From contig CAZQZC010000016.1 of assembly GCA_964597685.1 (NCBI GenBank), positions 1 to 28,494 of the forward strand: DNA of 28,494 bases. Reading direction: 5' to 3'. The position numbers were made by a program, and so were the translations under genes. The notes under the pieces were generated by a model. It was not told where the DNA came from. It saw nothing but the letters and a program-made list of their open reading frames with translations, and did no database searches. Source of the DNA: JBCBTJ01 sp964597685. Its GTDB lineage: Bacteria > Pseudomonadota > Alphaproteobacteria > Caulobacterales > Hyphomonadaceae. Of the stretch, positions 14,988 to 23,100 are shown in pieces (within the stretch, counting starts at the first letter, position 1; each line of letters begins with the position of its first letter).

Positions 14988-16670
14988 TCACATGTTCGGG
15001 TAATTCGGTCCCCCGCCGCCCTCGGGCGTCACCCAATTGATGTTCTGGTTCGGGTCTTTGATATCGCATGTCTTACAATGGATGCAGTTCTGCGAGTTGA
15101 TTTGGAAGCGCTTTCCGTCGCCGTCGTCGACCCATTCATACACGCCGGCCGGGCAATATCTGTTCGACGGGCCGTCATATTCGCCAAGCTCGCTCGTCGT
15201 CTGCAGCGCGTCGTCCAGCACCTTCAAGTGCACCGGCTGGTCTTCCGCATGGTAGGTGTTGGTGAATGAGACGTTGGTCAGCTTGTCGAAGCTCAAAACG
15301 CCGTCGGGTTTCGGATAGTCGATGGGCTTGAACTCGCTTGCGGGCTTGAGGCTCGCCGCATCGGTCTTGTCATGCGACAGCGTGGGCAAATAGCCAAAGC
15401 CGAACCAGGACCGCATATACATGTCGGGCATGCCGAAGACCGCGCCTAAGGTCGTGCCGTAGCGCGACATGAGCGGCTTGGTGTTGCGCACTGTCGAGAG
15501 ATCGTCAAAGACCCAAGATTGGCGATAGGCCGCGTCCATCGTGTCCAGCGCGTCGCCGGCGCGCCCGGCTTGGATCGCCTCGAACGCGCATTCGGCGCCC
15601 AGCATGCCCGTCTTCATGGCGTTGTGCGTGCCCTTGATGCGGGGCAGATTCACGAAGCCGGCCGAACAACCGATCAGCGCGCCGCCAGGGAAGCCAAGCT
15701 TCGGCACTGATTGGATCCCACCCGACGTAATGGCTCGAGCGCCATAGGCGACGCGCTTGCCGCCCTCCAGATGCATCGCGATCTCAGGGTGGTGCTTGTA
15801 GCGCTGAAACTCGTCATAGGGCGAGATGTAGGGGTTCTTGTAGTTGAGGTGGACAACGTAACCCACCGAGACGAACGCTTCGCCCTTGTCGCGGAATTTG
15901 TAGAGAAAGCCGCCACCGCTCGAATGCGGGGTGTCGCCCGGCCAGCCGAATGTGTGCTGCGCCAAGCCTTCGTCGAAGCCCTCTTCGGGGACGGACCAAA
16001 CCTCCTTCAAGCCGATGCCGTACTTCTGCGGATCACAGTCAGCTTCAAGGTCGTATCTGGCTTTGACCTCCTTGGTCAGGGAGCCGCGGGCGCCTTCCGC
16101 GAACAGCGTATACTTACCGAGAAGCTCCATGCCCGGCTGGAAATCCGGCTTCTGCTCCCCGTCGGCCGCCAGTCCCATGACGCCTGCGACGACGCCGCGC
16201 ACTTCGCCTGCATCTCCGTAGACGATGTCCGAGGCTGCGAAGCCGGGATAAATCTCGACGCCCATGCCCTCGGCCTGCTCGGCCAGCCATCGGCAAACAT
16301 TGCCGAGCGACCCGGCGAAGCAGCCGTGATTGTTCATCAATTTCGGAAAGACGAAGTTCGGGAACGTCAGGGACCCCATCGGGCCCAAAATCTTGTACTT
16401 GTCCTTGGTGATCTCCGTCGTCAGCGGGCGGTCGTCGCGCTCGCGCCAATCGGGGATCAATTCGTCCAGCGCGCGCGGATCTAAGACGAGGCCCGAAAGG
16501 ATATGCGCGCCGATCTCAGAGCCCTTTTCGATCACGACAACGGACAGGTCCTGTCCAGCGGCTTCCGCGAGCTGTTTGAAGCGGATCGCCGCCGACAGCC
16601 CGGCGGGCCCGCCGCCCACGATCACAAGATCGTACTCCATGGACTCCCGTTCGGGCGCGTCGAATGCCAT
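14988..16670 (-). CDS. Electron transfer flavoprotein-ubiquinone oxidoreductase
   Basis: ETF-QO passes electrons from reduced electron-transfer flavoprotein (fatty-acid and amino-acid oxidation) to ubiquinone at the inner membrane. The 560-residue protein opens with an FAD dinucleotide-binding fold, LVIVGGGPAGLSAAIRF, then IEKGSEIGAHILSGLVLDP. The middle has LFAEGARGSLTKEV and the ubiquinone/FAD region HNAMKTGMLGAE. The C-terminus carries a [4Fe-4S] domain with Cys506 (RYCPAGVYEW), Cys529, Cys532 and Cys535 (QNCIHCKTCDIKDP). All domains and ligands are present. Start: ATG 16668-16670 with GGGAGA before it. It is divergent from the uracil-DNA glycosylase gene and lies 76 bases upstream of the TPR lipoproteins. 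Confidence 0.97.
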   Translation of the reverse strand: MAFDAPERESMEYDLVIVGGGPAGLSAAIRFKQLAEAAGQDLSVVVIEKGSEIGAHILSGLVLDPRALDELIPDWRERDDRPLTTEITKDKYKILGPMGSLTFPNFVFPKLMNNHGCFAGSLGNVCRWLAEQAEGMGVEIYPGFAASDIVYGDAGEVRGVVAGVMGLAADGEQKPDFQPGMELLGKYTLFAEGARGSLTKEVKARYDLEADCDPQKYGIGLKEVWSVPEEGFDEGLAQHTFGWPGDTPHSSGGGFLYKFRDKGEAFVSVGYVVHLNYKNPYISPYDEFQRYKHHPEIAMHLEGGKRVAYGARAITSGGIQSVPKLGFPGGALIGCSAGFVNLPRIKGTHNAMKTGMLGAECAFEAIQAGRAGDALDTMDAAYRQSWVFDDLSTVRNTKPLMSRYGTTLGAVFGMPDMYMRSWFGFGYLPTLSHDKTDAASLKPASEFKPIDYPKPDGVLSFDKLTNVSFTNTYHAEDQPVHLKVLDDALQTTSELGEYDGPSNRYCPAGVYEWVDDGDGKRFQINSQNCIHCKTCDIKDPNQNINWVTPEGGGGPNYPNM

Positions 16671-16756
16671 AAAAGTCTCCCAATAGAATCGTGACCGCCC
16701 AGTCTAGGGCTGTTTCCCGATGATTTATCTCTAGTCTTGAGGAATTCCAAAGCGCC

Positions 16757-17554
16757 TTGACGCCACAGGCAGAAAAACAAACAGCGTTGAACGCGCTGCT
16801 CGATTGGTGGACCGATATGGGCGTTCAGGCGGACCCTCGGCTTGCGCGCGCCGCGGCGCAGGCGCTGGAACGCCCGAAAGCGCCGCCTCCGCCGGCCCCA
16901 ACACCTCGCGCGAAACATCCGAAATCCCAAGACGGCTGGGTCGAAGAGGCGCGCGGACTGGCCGCCGGCGCGGCAGACCTGCAGGCGCTAAGTGCGGCGA
17001 TTGAGAGCTTCGAGGGCTGCCCTCTCAAAAAAGGCGCAGACAAGACGGTTGTCTTCGACGGCGTCGTCGGCGCGCCGGTTATGGTGCTCGGCGAAGGGCC
17101 AGGCGGCGAGGAGGATCGGCGCGGCCTGCCCTTCGTGGGGAAGGCTGGTCAATTGCTTGACCGCATGCTGGCCGCGATCGGATTGTCGCGCCAAACCAAC
17201 ACCTTCATCAGCAACGTCAATTACTGGCGCCCGCCCGGCAATCGGAATCCGGACGCATCTGAGCTCGCGGTCTGCCGCCCGTTCGTGGATCGTATGGTCG
17301 AGCTGGCGGCGCCGAAGCTTATCTTAGCGGCCGGCGGGGTGGCGGCGACGTCGCTCTTGAGCGCGTCGAGCGGGATCATGCGCCTAAGGGGCAAGCCGGC
17401 GGAGTTCGAAACGCCTGGTGGCGGCCGCACGCCGCTTCTGCCGATTTTGCATCCGGCCTATCTGTTGCGCCGGCCGCAGGAGAAAGCGCTTGCCTGGAAA
17501 GACCTTCTAACGGCGCAGTCCATGCTTGCGGATATGGGCGTCGAGATCAGCTGA
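16757..17554 (+). CDS. Family-4-like uracil-DNA glycosylase
   Basis: A 265-residue base-excision repair enzyme of the uracil-DNA glycosylase superfamily. After an Ala/Pro-rich linker, motif A is GEGPGGEEDRRGLPFVGKAG (about 112-131) and ISNVNYWRPPGNRNP follows. The second active-site motif is HPAYLLRRP (about 232-240). This layout is that of family 4 enzymes, which usually hold a [4Fe-4S] cluster with four Cys; here only Cys88 and Cys173 exist in the whole protein, so the usual ligand set is incomplete. Start is a TTG at 16757, supported by the helical ALNALLDWWTDMGV segment shared by alphaproteobacterial relatives; ATG 16817 would cut that segment. Confidence 0.87.
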   Translation: MTPQAEKQTALNALLDWWTDMGVQADPRLARAAAQALERPKAPPPPAPTPRAKHPKSQDGWVEEARGLAAGAADLQALSAAIESFEGCPLKKGADKTVVFDGVVGAPVMVLGEGPGGEEDRRGLPFVGKAGQLLDRMLAAIGLSRQTNTFISNVNYWRPPGNRNPDASELAVCRPFVDRMVELAAPKLILAAGGVAATSLLSASSGIMRLRGKPAEFETPGGGRTPLLPILHPAYLLRRPQEKALAWKDLLTAQSMLADMGVEIS

Positions 17555-17605
17555 CGTCGGTATCGCATGCTTGACGGCGTCGGCCCGCTCTGGCCCTAAC
17601 GCGCC

Positions 17606-18289
17606 GTGCGCGCACCGATTTCCATCATCATCCCGGCCCTGAACGCTGGAGATTATCTGCCCGCCTGCCTGGAGGGATTGATGCCTGGCGTTGAGGCGGG
17701 CGTCATCCGCGAGGTTATCATCTCAGACGGCGGCTCGACCGACCGGACCCACGCCATCGCCGAGGCCGCCGGCGCGATAATCGTCAGCGGGTCGCCGGGA
17801 CGCGGGCGGCAATTGATCGCGGGCGCGGAGGCCGCCCGCGGCGACTGGCTGCTCTTTCTGCACGCCGATACGCGTCTGTCGTCAGATTGGGCGGAACGGG
17901 CCGGCGCGCATATGATCGATCGCCCTGAGATGGCGGCGGCGTTCACATTGGCGTTTCGCTCCGACGCGCCGGAGGCGAAATGGCTCGCCGCCCGGGCGAA
18001 CCGGAGGGCGCGGTGGCTCGGTCTGGCATATGGCGACCAAGGCTTGCTGGTGTCGCGCGCGCTCTATGACGGCGTTGGCGGATATGGCGACATGCCCCTG
18101 ATGGAGGACGTCAATCTGATCCGGCGCATCGGCAAGCGCCGCCTCGCCATCCTTTCGGCCGAAGCGCGCACCTGCGCGGCGAAGTATGAACGCGACGGCT
18201 GGCGGCGAAGGGCCTATCGCAATGCTTGGCTGGTCGCACGCTACCTCCTCGGCGCCGAGCCTGAGACGCTCGCCAAACGCTATGATTGA
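17606..18289 (+). CDS. Family 2 glycosyltransferase, TIGR04283 type
   Basis: A 227-residue GT-A fold glycosyltransferase. It opens with ISIIIPALNAGDYLPACLEG, followed by the nucleotide-sugar motif IISDGGSTDRT, GRGRQLIAGAEAARGDWLLF with LHADTR (the DxD-like motif), and GDQGLLVSRALYDGVGGYGD ending in MEDVNL. There is no membrane segment. This short form paired with a DUF2064 protein matches the TIGR04283/TIGR04282 pair, which public annotation links to arsenosugar synthesis; the actual substrate is unknown. Start is GTG 17606. TTGACG at 17571 with a poor -10 would give a near-leaderless message. It starts 51 bases after the glycosylase gene, possibly in the same transcript. Confidence 0.87.
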   Translation: MRAPISIIIPALNAGDYLPACLEGLMPGVEAGVIREVIISDGGSTDRTHAIAEAAGAIIVSGSPGRGRQLIAGAEAARGDWLLFLHADTRLSSDWAERAGAHMIDRPEMAAAFTLAFRSDAPEAKWLAARANRRARWLGLAYGDQGLLVSRALYDGVGGYGDMPLMEDVNLIRRIGKRRLAILSAEARTCAAKYERDGWRRRAYRNAWLVARYLLGAEPETLAKRYD

Positions 18290-18363
18290 GCAAGTATCGC
18301 AACGTCACACGTTTCCGCGAGCCCCGGTTCGCTTGTGTGCGTGAGGCGATAAGAGGCCGTTCC

Positions 18364-18981
18364 GTGACACGCAGCCTGCTCATCTTCGCCAAGCCGCCCC
18401 GAATAGGTCTCGCCAAAACCCGCCTCGCGCGTGGGATTGGCCCCGCCTGCGCGCAGCGGATCGCGGTTTTCTGTACGGCGCGCACGCTCAGAGCCGCGCA
18501 GGATCCGCGCTGGCGGTCAACGCTCTATATCACGCCGGACACTTTTCTCACCGCCACGTTGGGCGGCCTGTGGCCCGCAGGAATGCCGCGCGCCTCACAA
18601 GGCGACGGCGACCTTACGGCACGCCTGAACAAGGCGCTTGCAGAAGCGTCCGCCGGACCGGTCCTGTTTGTCGGCGCTGACGCGCCCGACCTCTCCAAAC
18701 GTCTGATTTGGAGCGCGTTCCAAGCTCTTCGCACGCATGACGCCGTGTTCGGCCCGGCGACGGACGGCGGGTTCTGGCTGTTCGGGATGAACAAGACGCG
18801 GCGCGCCGCCTCGCCGTTCGCTCCAGTGCGCTGGTCAAGCCCGCACGCCATGGCCGACGTTCGGGCGAACCTGCCCGACGGCGCACGCATCGCTGAGCTG
18901 CCAGCGCTGATCGATATCGACGAAGCGCGGGATTGGTCGGCTTGGAATCGCAGCCGACGGGATCGAATTCCACAGACTTGA
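18364..18981 (+). CDS. DUF2064 / TIGR04282 family nucleotidyl- or glycosyl-transferase-like protein
   Basis: A 205-residue protein with the fold of NDP-sugar handling enzymes. It has LLIFAKPPRIGLAKTRLARG at the start, similar to the nucleotide-binding loop of MobA/CofC-like proteins. GDGDLTARLNKAL and VLFVGADAPDLSK come next, then AVFGPATDGGFWLFGM, the DUF2064 signature. Start: GTG 18364 is preceded by AAGAGG seven bases upstream. An in-frame TTG at 18286 overlapping the previous stop would add 26 Arg-rich residues and is less likely. The pair with the preceding glycosyltransferase is conserved in many bacteria, suggesting joint work on one glycoconjugate; the product is not known. Confidence 0.85.
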   Translation: MTRSLLIFAKPPRIGLAKTRLARGIGPACAQRIAVFCTARTLRAAQDPRWRSTLYITPDTFLTATLGGLWPAGMPRASQGDGDLTARLNKALAEASAGPVLFVGADAPDLSKRLIWSAFQALRTHDAVFGPATDGGFWLFGMNKTRRAASPFAPVRWSSPHAMADVRANLPDGARIAELPALIDIDEARDWSAWNRSRRDRIPQT

Positions 18982-18990
18982 TCTTATTTT

Positions 18991-19005
18991 GTTCTTTATT
19001 TGTTC
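18991..19005 (+). promoter_or_regulatory. SOS box (LexA operator), GTTC-N7-GTTC
   Basis: GTTC TTTATTT GTTC is an exact match to the direct-repeat LexA operator of alphaproteobacteria. It lies 24 bases upstream of the radical SAM gene start, in an AT-rich patch between two GC-rich genes. LexA binding here would block the promoter until DNA damage. The downstream product belongs to the SplB (DNA repair photolyase) group, which fits the site. Confidence 0.72.
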
Positions 19006-19029
19006 CGTCTTTTGCGATACCGCTGCTTT

Positions 19030-20163
19030 ATGCGGACGGATCAGAAACTGAAACCTGTAGGCCGAGTTTGCGTTGACGACATTGCGGACGCGTCGGAGCG
19101 AAAACACCATGCCGGCCGGGGTGCAATCTCAAATCACGCCGGCCGGTTCGAGCCGACGACGCGCGACCCATTCGACGACGGCTGGGACACGATCGAAGAC
19201 GCCGCCCCGCCCTTAGATACGAGTCTACAGAAAGAAACGGCCAAGACGATCATCACATTCAACCGGTCGCCCGACATTCATTTCGACCGGTCGATCAACC
19301 CCTATCGCGGTTGCGAGCATGGCTGCGTCTATTGCTTTGCACGACCGAGCCATGCCTTTCACGGCCTGTCGGCTGGCCTCGATTTCGAGAGCCGGCTTTT
19401 CTACAAGCCCGACGCGCCAGCCCTTTTGCGTCGCGAATTGTCGCGGCCGGGCTATGTCCCGCGCGTCGTCGCCCTTGGTGTGAACACGGACGCGTTCCAA
19501 CCGGTCGAACGCCGTTTGGGCCTGACGCGCGAACTTCTGAAGATTTTGGCCGACCACAATCATCCGGTCAGCCTCCTGACCAAATCGGCGCTCATCCAGC
19601 GCGACATCGACCTCATCGCGCCGCTCGCCGAGAAAGGCCTCTGCCGAGTCGGCGTCTCTATTACGACACAGGATCGAAAGCTCGCCCGAAACATGGAGCC
19701 CCGGGCGGCGACGCCGGCGCGCCGCTTCGACACCGTCAGAGCGCTGAGCGAGGCCGGCGTTCCAGTGACAATTATGACCGCGCCGATTATTCCCGCCCTA
19801 AACGATCATGAAATCGAGGATTTGTTGGAAGAAGCGGCCGCCAATGGCGCGAAAGCGGCTGGATTTGTCCTGCTGCGCCTGCCGCATGAATTGAAAGATC
19901 TGTTCCACGAATGGTTGGCGGAGCATTATCCCGACCGCGCGGCGAAAATCGTCAATCTATTGCGGGAGATGCGCGGCGGTCAGGATTATGATTCCCGCTG
20001 GTTCGAACGCGGGCGCGGACGCGGCCCCTACGCCGAATTGATCGCCCGCCGCTTCGCCCGCGCCGCACGCGCGCTTGGCCTCGACAAGCCGCGCCCGCCT
20101 TTGAGAACAGACCTTTTTCGCCCGCCAAGCCCGGATCCGCGGCAATTGCAGCTGGAGGTGTAG
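19030..20163 (+). CDS. PA0069/Rv2578c-type radical SAM protein (SplB-related)
   Basis: A 377-residue radical SAM enzyme. The cluster motif is Cys95-x3-Cys99-x2-Cys102 within NPYRGCEHGCVYCFARPSH; the preceding ITFNRSPDIHFDRS and the following LDFESRLFYKPDAP are typical of the PA0069/Rv2578c family grouped with spore photoproduct lyase (COG1533, SplB). VALGVNTDAFQPVERRLGLT and LLTKSALIQRDIDL are further conserved blocks. The substrate of this family is unknown; a DNA-repair link is supported here by an exact SOS box just upstream. Start: ATG 19030; a TTG at 19000 is in frame but would start inside the operator. The gene is not the arsenosugar enzyme ArsS although it follows the two glycosyltransferase-like genes. 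Confidence 0.9.
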   Translation: MRTDQKLKPVGRVCVDDIADASERKHHAGRGAISNHAGRFEPTTRDPFDDGWDTIEDAAPPLDTSLQKETAKTIITFNRSPDIHFDRSINPYRGCEHGCVYCFARPSHAFHGLSAGLDFESRLFYKPDAPALLRRELSRPGYVPRVVALGVNTDAFQPVERRLGLTRELLKILADHNHPVSLLTKSALIQRDIDLIAPLAEKGLCRVGVSITTQDRKLARNMEPRAATPARRFDTVRALSEAGVPVTIMTAPIIPALNDHEIEDLLEEAAANGAKAAGFVLLRLPHELKDLFHEWLAEHYPDRAAKIVNLLREMRGGQDYDSRWFERGRGRGPYAELIARRFARAARALGLDKPRPPLRTDLFRPPSPDPRQLQLEV

Positions 20164-20256
20164 CAGCCGGCCCCCCGCTTGCCCCTCGCCGCTGCGCTAA
20201 GAAAGCCTTCACCAAATCGCCCGCTCAAAGGCGCTCTATGGTATGACACGGCGTTT

Positions 20257-20272
20257 GAGGGAGTCCGGCGTG
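20257..20272 (+). promoter_or_regulatory. ccrM ribosome-binding region containing a GANTC site
   Basis: GAGGGAG is followed by six bases and GTG (20270), a good ribosome-binding site and start. A GAGTC sequence, a GANTC target of the CcrM enzyme itself, occupies 20261-20265. In Caulobacter, methylation of GANTC sites in the ccrM leader feeds back on its expression; the same is possible here. Confidence 0.5.
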
Positions 20273-21361
20273 GAGCTTGTCCGCAACACAATCATTCAAG
20301 GCGATTGCGTCGACATCCTGTCGCGCCTGCCGGAGCGGTCGGTCGATCTCGTCTTCGCCGATCCGCCTTACAACCTTCAGCTCGGCGGCGGCCTCACCCG
20401 GCCGGATCAGAGCCGTGTCGACGGCGTCGACGATCATTGGGACCAATTCGACAGTTTCGACGCCTATGATCTGTTCACGCACCAATGGTTGGAACAGTGT
20501 CGCCGCGTCCTTAAGGACAATGGCGCCCTTTGGGTGATCGGCTCCTACCACAATATCTTCCGCGTCGGGGCGATCCTGCAGGATAACGGCTTCTGGATTC
20601 AAAACGACATCATCTGGCGTAAAACCAATCCAATGCCGAACTTCAAGGGCACGCGCTTCCAAAACGCGCACGAGACCCTGATCTGGGCTTCGAAATCCGA
20701 GAGCGCCCGGCCGACCTTCAATTACGACGCTCTGAAAGTATTCAACGACGACACCCAGATGCGGTCTGACTGGACGATCCCGCTCTGCACCGGCCCCGAG
20801 CGCATCAAGGATGACGACGGCAAGAAAGCCCACCCGACCCAGAAACCCGACGCGTTGCTGAAGCGCGTCCTGCTCGCAACGACTAATCCTGGCGACCTCG
20901 TCCTCGATCCGTTTTCCGGCACCGGCACGACGGCGGCGGCGGCGAAGGCCCTTGGCCGGGATTATCTGGGTATCGAACGAGAGACGGAATATGTCCGGCT
21001 TTCCCGGGCGCGGCTCTCAACGATCGAGCCGGTTTCGGAGGAGGCGTTGGCGGTCGAACGCGGCAAACGCGCCGCGCCCCGCGTCCCCTTTGGCGCCCTG
21101 GTCGAGGCGGGCTGGCTGAAGCCCGGAGACCGATTGTTCTCGCCAAAGCGCCGTCATATGGCTCGCATTCGGGTCGACGGCTCGCTGACCACCGGCGATC
21201 AGACTGGCTCCATCCACCGTGTCGGCGCCCACGTCATGAAAGCGCCCGCCTGCAATGGCTGGACGTTCTGGCATTTTGAAGACCCCTCCAGCCGCACCCT
21301 GGCCCCGATCGATCTACTGCGCCGGCGCTATCGAATAGAAATGGGTCTCGGCGAAGGCTGA
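20270..21361 (+). CDS. ccrM: CcrM-type DNA adenine-N6 methyltransferase (GANTC)
   Basis: CcrM is the solitary, cell-cycle-controlled methyltransferase of alphaproteobacteria that methylates A in GANTC. The 363-residue protein shows the beta-class order: catalytic motif IV DPPYNLQLGG (about 31-40) first, then DDHWDQFDSFDAYD, GSYHNIFRVG, MPNFKGTRFQNAHETLIWAS, KAHPTQKP, and SAM motif I DPFSGTGTT (about 213-221). A C-terminal RAMA-like DNA-binding domain (RVPFGALVEAGWLKPGD ... GSIHRVGAHV ... APACNGWTFWHF, about 271-338) is diagnostic of CcrM. Caulobacter CcrM has DPFFGVGTT in motif I from memory. Start: GTG 20270, chosen for GAGGGAG spacing and because MELVRNTIIQGDC aligns with the known N-terminus; ATG 20243 would add nine residues. 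Confidence 0.95.
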   Translation: MELVRNTIIQGDCVDILSRLPERSVDLVFADPPYNLQLGGGLTRPDQSRVDGVDDHWDQFDSFDAYDLFTHQWLEQCRRVLKDNGALWVIGSYHNIFRVGAILQDNGFWIQNDIIWRKTNPMPNFKGTRFQNAHETLIWASKSESARPTFNYDALKVFNDDTQMRSDWTIPLCTGPERIKDDDGKKAHPTQKPDALLKRVLLATTNPGDLVLDPFSGTGTTAAAAKALGRDYLGIERETEYVRLSRARLSTIEPVSEEALAVERGKRAAPRVPFGALVEAGWLKPGDRLFSPKRRHMARIRVDGSLTTGDQTGSIHRVGAHVMKAPACNGWTFWHFEDPSSRTLAPIDLLRRRYRIEMGLGEG

Positions 21362-21413
21362 CCCCGCGAAGCGCCGTCCCATCGCGGAGGCGAAGCCGCA
21401 GCGGGAGGCAAAT

Positions 21414-21435
21414 AAGGAAAAGCCCCTGCCAGGGC
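21414..21435 (-). terminator. Intrinsic terminator downstream of tRNA-Thr
   Basis: On the minus strand a GCCC / GGGC stem with a 6-base loop (one further unpaired G) is followed by TTTTCC and a TTATTT tract. It lies 62 bases past the tRNA 3' end, in the right orientation to end the tRNA transcript. The stem is short but entirely G/C. Confidence 0.6.
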
Positions 21436-21436
21436 G

Positions 21437-21497
21437 TCAAATTCCTATTTTTATTCCACCGGATCCAAAATTTTTGCGAAGCCAAACCGGAATTTGA
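21437..21497. repeat. Perfect 9-base inverted repeat next to the tRNA
   Basis: TCAAATTCC (21437-21445) and GGAATTTGA (21489-21497) are perfect inverted copies enclosing 43 AT-rich bases. The right copy abuts the encoded CCA end of tRNA-Thr directly. It could fold in the tRNA 3' trailer, mark an old insertion, or be chance in AT-rich DNA; no integrase is nearby. Confidence 0.5.
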
Positions 21498-21573
<76 letters not shown>

Positions 21574-21590
21574 TTGCCAATCGGACCCGC

Positions 21591-21619
21591 GCTATACAAG
21601 CGACAACGCCGCGCCGCAA
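21591..21619 (-). promoter_or_regulatory. Candidate promoter of tRNA-Thr
   Basis: On the minus strand TTGCGG, 17 bases, then TATAGC lies 17 bases before the mature tRNA 5' end. The spacing is ideal and the position fits a stable-RNA promoter; the -35 matches only at TTG. Confidence 0.45.
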
Positions 21620-21668
21620 GACAACGTCTACCCCTATAGCGGATTTTGGTTAACGGCGTCCTGCGCCT

Positions 21669-23096
21669 TCACTCGGCGTCGGACGCGTAATCAAGCGGCG
21701 GCGCGGACTTTCGAGGCAGGCGCACAGCCTCGGCGTCGGCGCGGTCAGGACCCGCCAAGGCCAATGTGCGTCCGGCTTCAAGCTCCTTGCCGAAGCTTTC
21801 ATGCCGCGGATGGACCAATTGGGCCGCATCGCCGAAGGCGTAGACCAGACGCGACCAATCCTGCTGCGCGTATTCGAAGGCCCCGCCCTTTGGATCGAGA
21901 TCGGACCAATCCGGCTCACGCGCCGCGCTCGCCGCCATGCGGGCCCACCGCGCCGCCTCCTCCTCGTCGCCATATCCCTTCAGGGCCCGCTCCATCAGCA
22001 AACAGAGCCGCGCCGTCGGCGATTCCTCGACCAGCATGGCGAGACCGCGAACGGCGGCTGTCCAATCTTCGGATTCCATGGCCAGCTCAGCCTTCAGTAT
22101 GCGGCTTTCGCGATGTCCCGGATTGGTCGCGATGAGCGTGGTCAGGCGTTTGGCGCGCGCCGAGTCCGTCTCGCCTTCGAGCGGTCGGCGGGCGATCTGC
22201 GCCAGCGCCGGGTGCGGCGCGGATTTCCAGGCCAGCTCCAACACGCCTTGGGCGGATTTTCCTTTTCCATCGGCGATCAAATGGCGCGCGGCGTGCCAGG
22301 CCGCCGGCGGAAAGCCAGGCGCCGCGCGGATGGCGTCGGCGAGCGCGCGTTGGGCGTCCAGGCGGCGCGCATGCGGCAATGACACCGCGAAGGCCGTTTT
22401 CAAAACCGCGCGGCGACGGCGCAGCGGATCGCCGGTCAGAAGCCCCCGCTTCTCCCCAGCCGCCAACGTCTCCAGCGCAGTCTCCCAATCACCTTTCGAC
22501 ACTTGCAGATCGAACAAGGACCGGAACGGCCAATCGGCCTGCGAGGCGATCGACAACGCCTCGCGGGCATTGACCTCGGCCGTCGCGCGGTCGCCGCGCT
22601 CCATCGCCGCAGCCGCCGCGCCGCGCAGACCCGCCAGGTGGCCGCCCGGCAAGCGCGTCAACTGGCCCCACGCCCGCTCCGCGCCGATCCAGTCGGCGGC
22701 GGCCTCTGCGGTTCTGGCTTCGAGCAGCAGCTTCAGACGGTCGTCGCCGGCCCCGGCCGCACGTTTGGCGAAGCGCCGCGCAGCCGTCGCGTCGCCGGCT
22801 TCAGCCGCCAAGAGACCGTCGGCAAGCGCCTGGTCAGCCTTGCGCGCCCGCGACTCGCGCTGCGCCCGGCCGAGCCGCCCTGGAAGTGAGACGAGGCCGG
22901 CCAAGAGGCTCCACACCACAGCCAAAGCGGCGCTCACGACAACGAACAATAACAAGGCGAGCGGGACGTTCAGGGTGCCTTCAACCCCGAGCATGCGGAT
23001 TTCGATCGTGCCAGGCAGCGTTGAGAGATAAATCGTGCCGGCGGCGATCACGACGACCAGGGCCACCAGCGCGATCAGAACTGCGTTTCGAACCAT
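21669..23096 (-). CDS. hemY: HemY-like TPR inner-membrane protein
   Basis: A 475-residue protein of the proteobacterial HemY family (HemY_N domain), not the protoporphyrinogen oxidase of the same name in Bacillus. Two membrane helices occupy about residues 4-25 and 44-66, with PGTIEIRMLG between them. After them comes an alpha-helical, Ala-rich cytoplasmic or periplasmic TPR region (for example GDATAARRFAKRAAG, GDRATAEVNAREALS), and the family-typical DWSDLDP-like stretch late in the protein. In E. coli hemY closes the hemCDXY operon and its role is unresolved. Here it is the last gene of hemC-hemD-mic60-hemY, four bases after mic60. Start: ATG 23094-23096. Confidence 0.88.
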   Translation of the reverse strand: MVRNAVLIALVALVVVIAAGTIYLSTLPGTIEIRMLGVEGTLNVPLALLLFVVVSAALAVVWSLLAGLVSLPGRLGRAQRESRARKADQALADGLLAAEAGDATAARRFAKRAAGAGDDRLKLLLEARTAEAAADWIGAERAWGQLTRLPGGHLAGLRGAAAAAMERGDRATAEVNAREALSIASQADWPFRSLFDLQVSKGDWETALETLAAGEKRGLLTGDPLRRRRAVLKTAFAVSLPHARRLDAQRALADAIRAAPGFPPAAWHAARHLIADGKGKSAQGVLELAWKSAPHPALAQIARRPLEGETDSARAKRLTTLIATNPGHRESRILKAELAMESEDWTAAVRGLAMLVEESPTARLCLLMERALKGYGDEEEAARWARMAASAAREPDWSDLDPKGGAFEYAQQDWSRLVYAFGDAAQLVHPRHESFGKELEAGRTLALAGPDRADAEAVRLPRKSAPPLDYASDAE

Positions 23097-23100
23097 GGGA

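Noticed and set aside
18286..18363. N-terminal extension of the DUF2064 protein from TTG 18286
   Set aside because: Arg-rich, unlike the family start, and the GTG at 18364 has its own ribosome-binding site.
20164..20269. CtrA binding site (TTAA-N7-TTAA) before ccrM
   Set aside because: Expected by analogy with Caulobacter but no such pair of half-sites is present in the leader.
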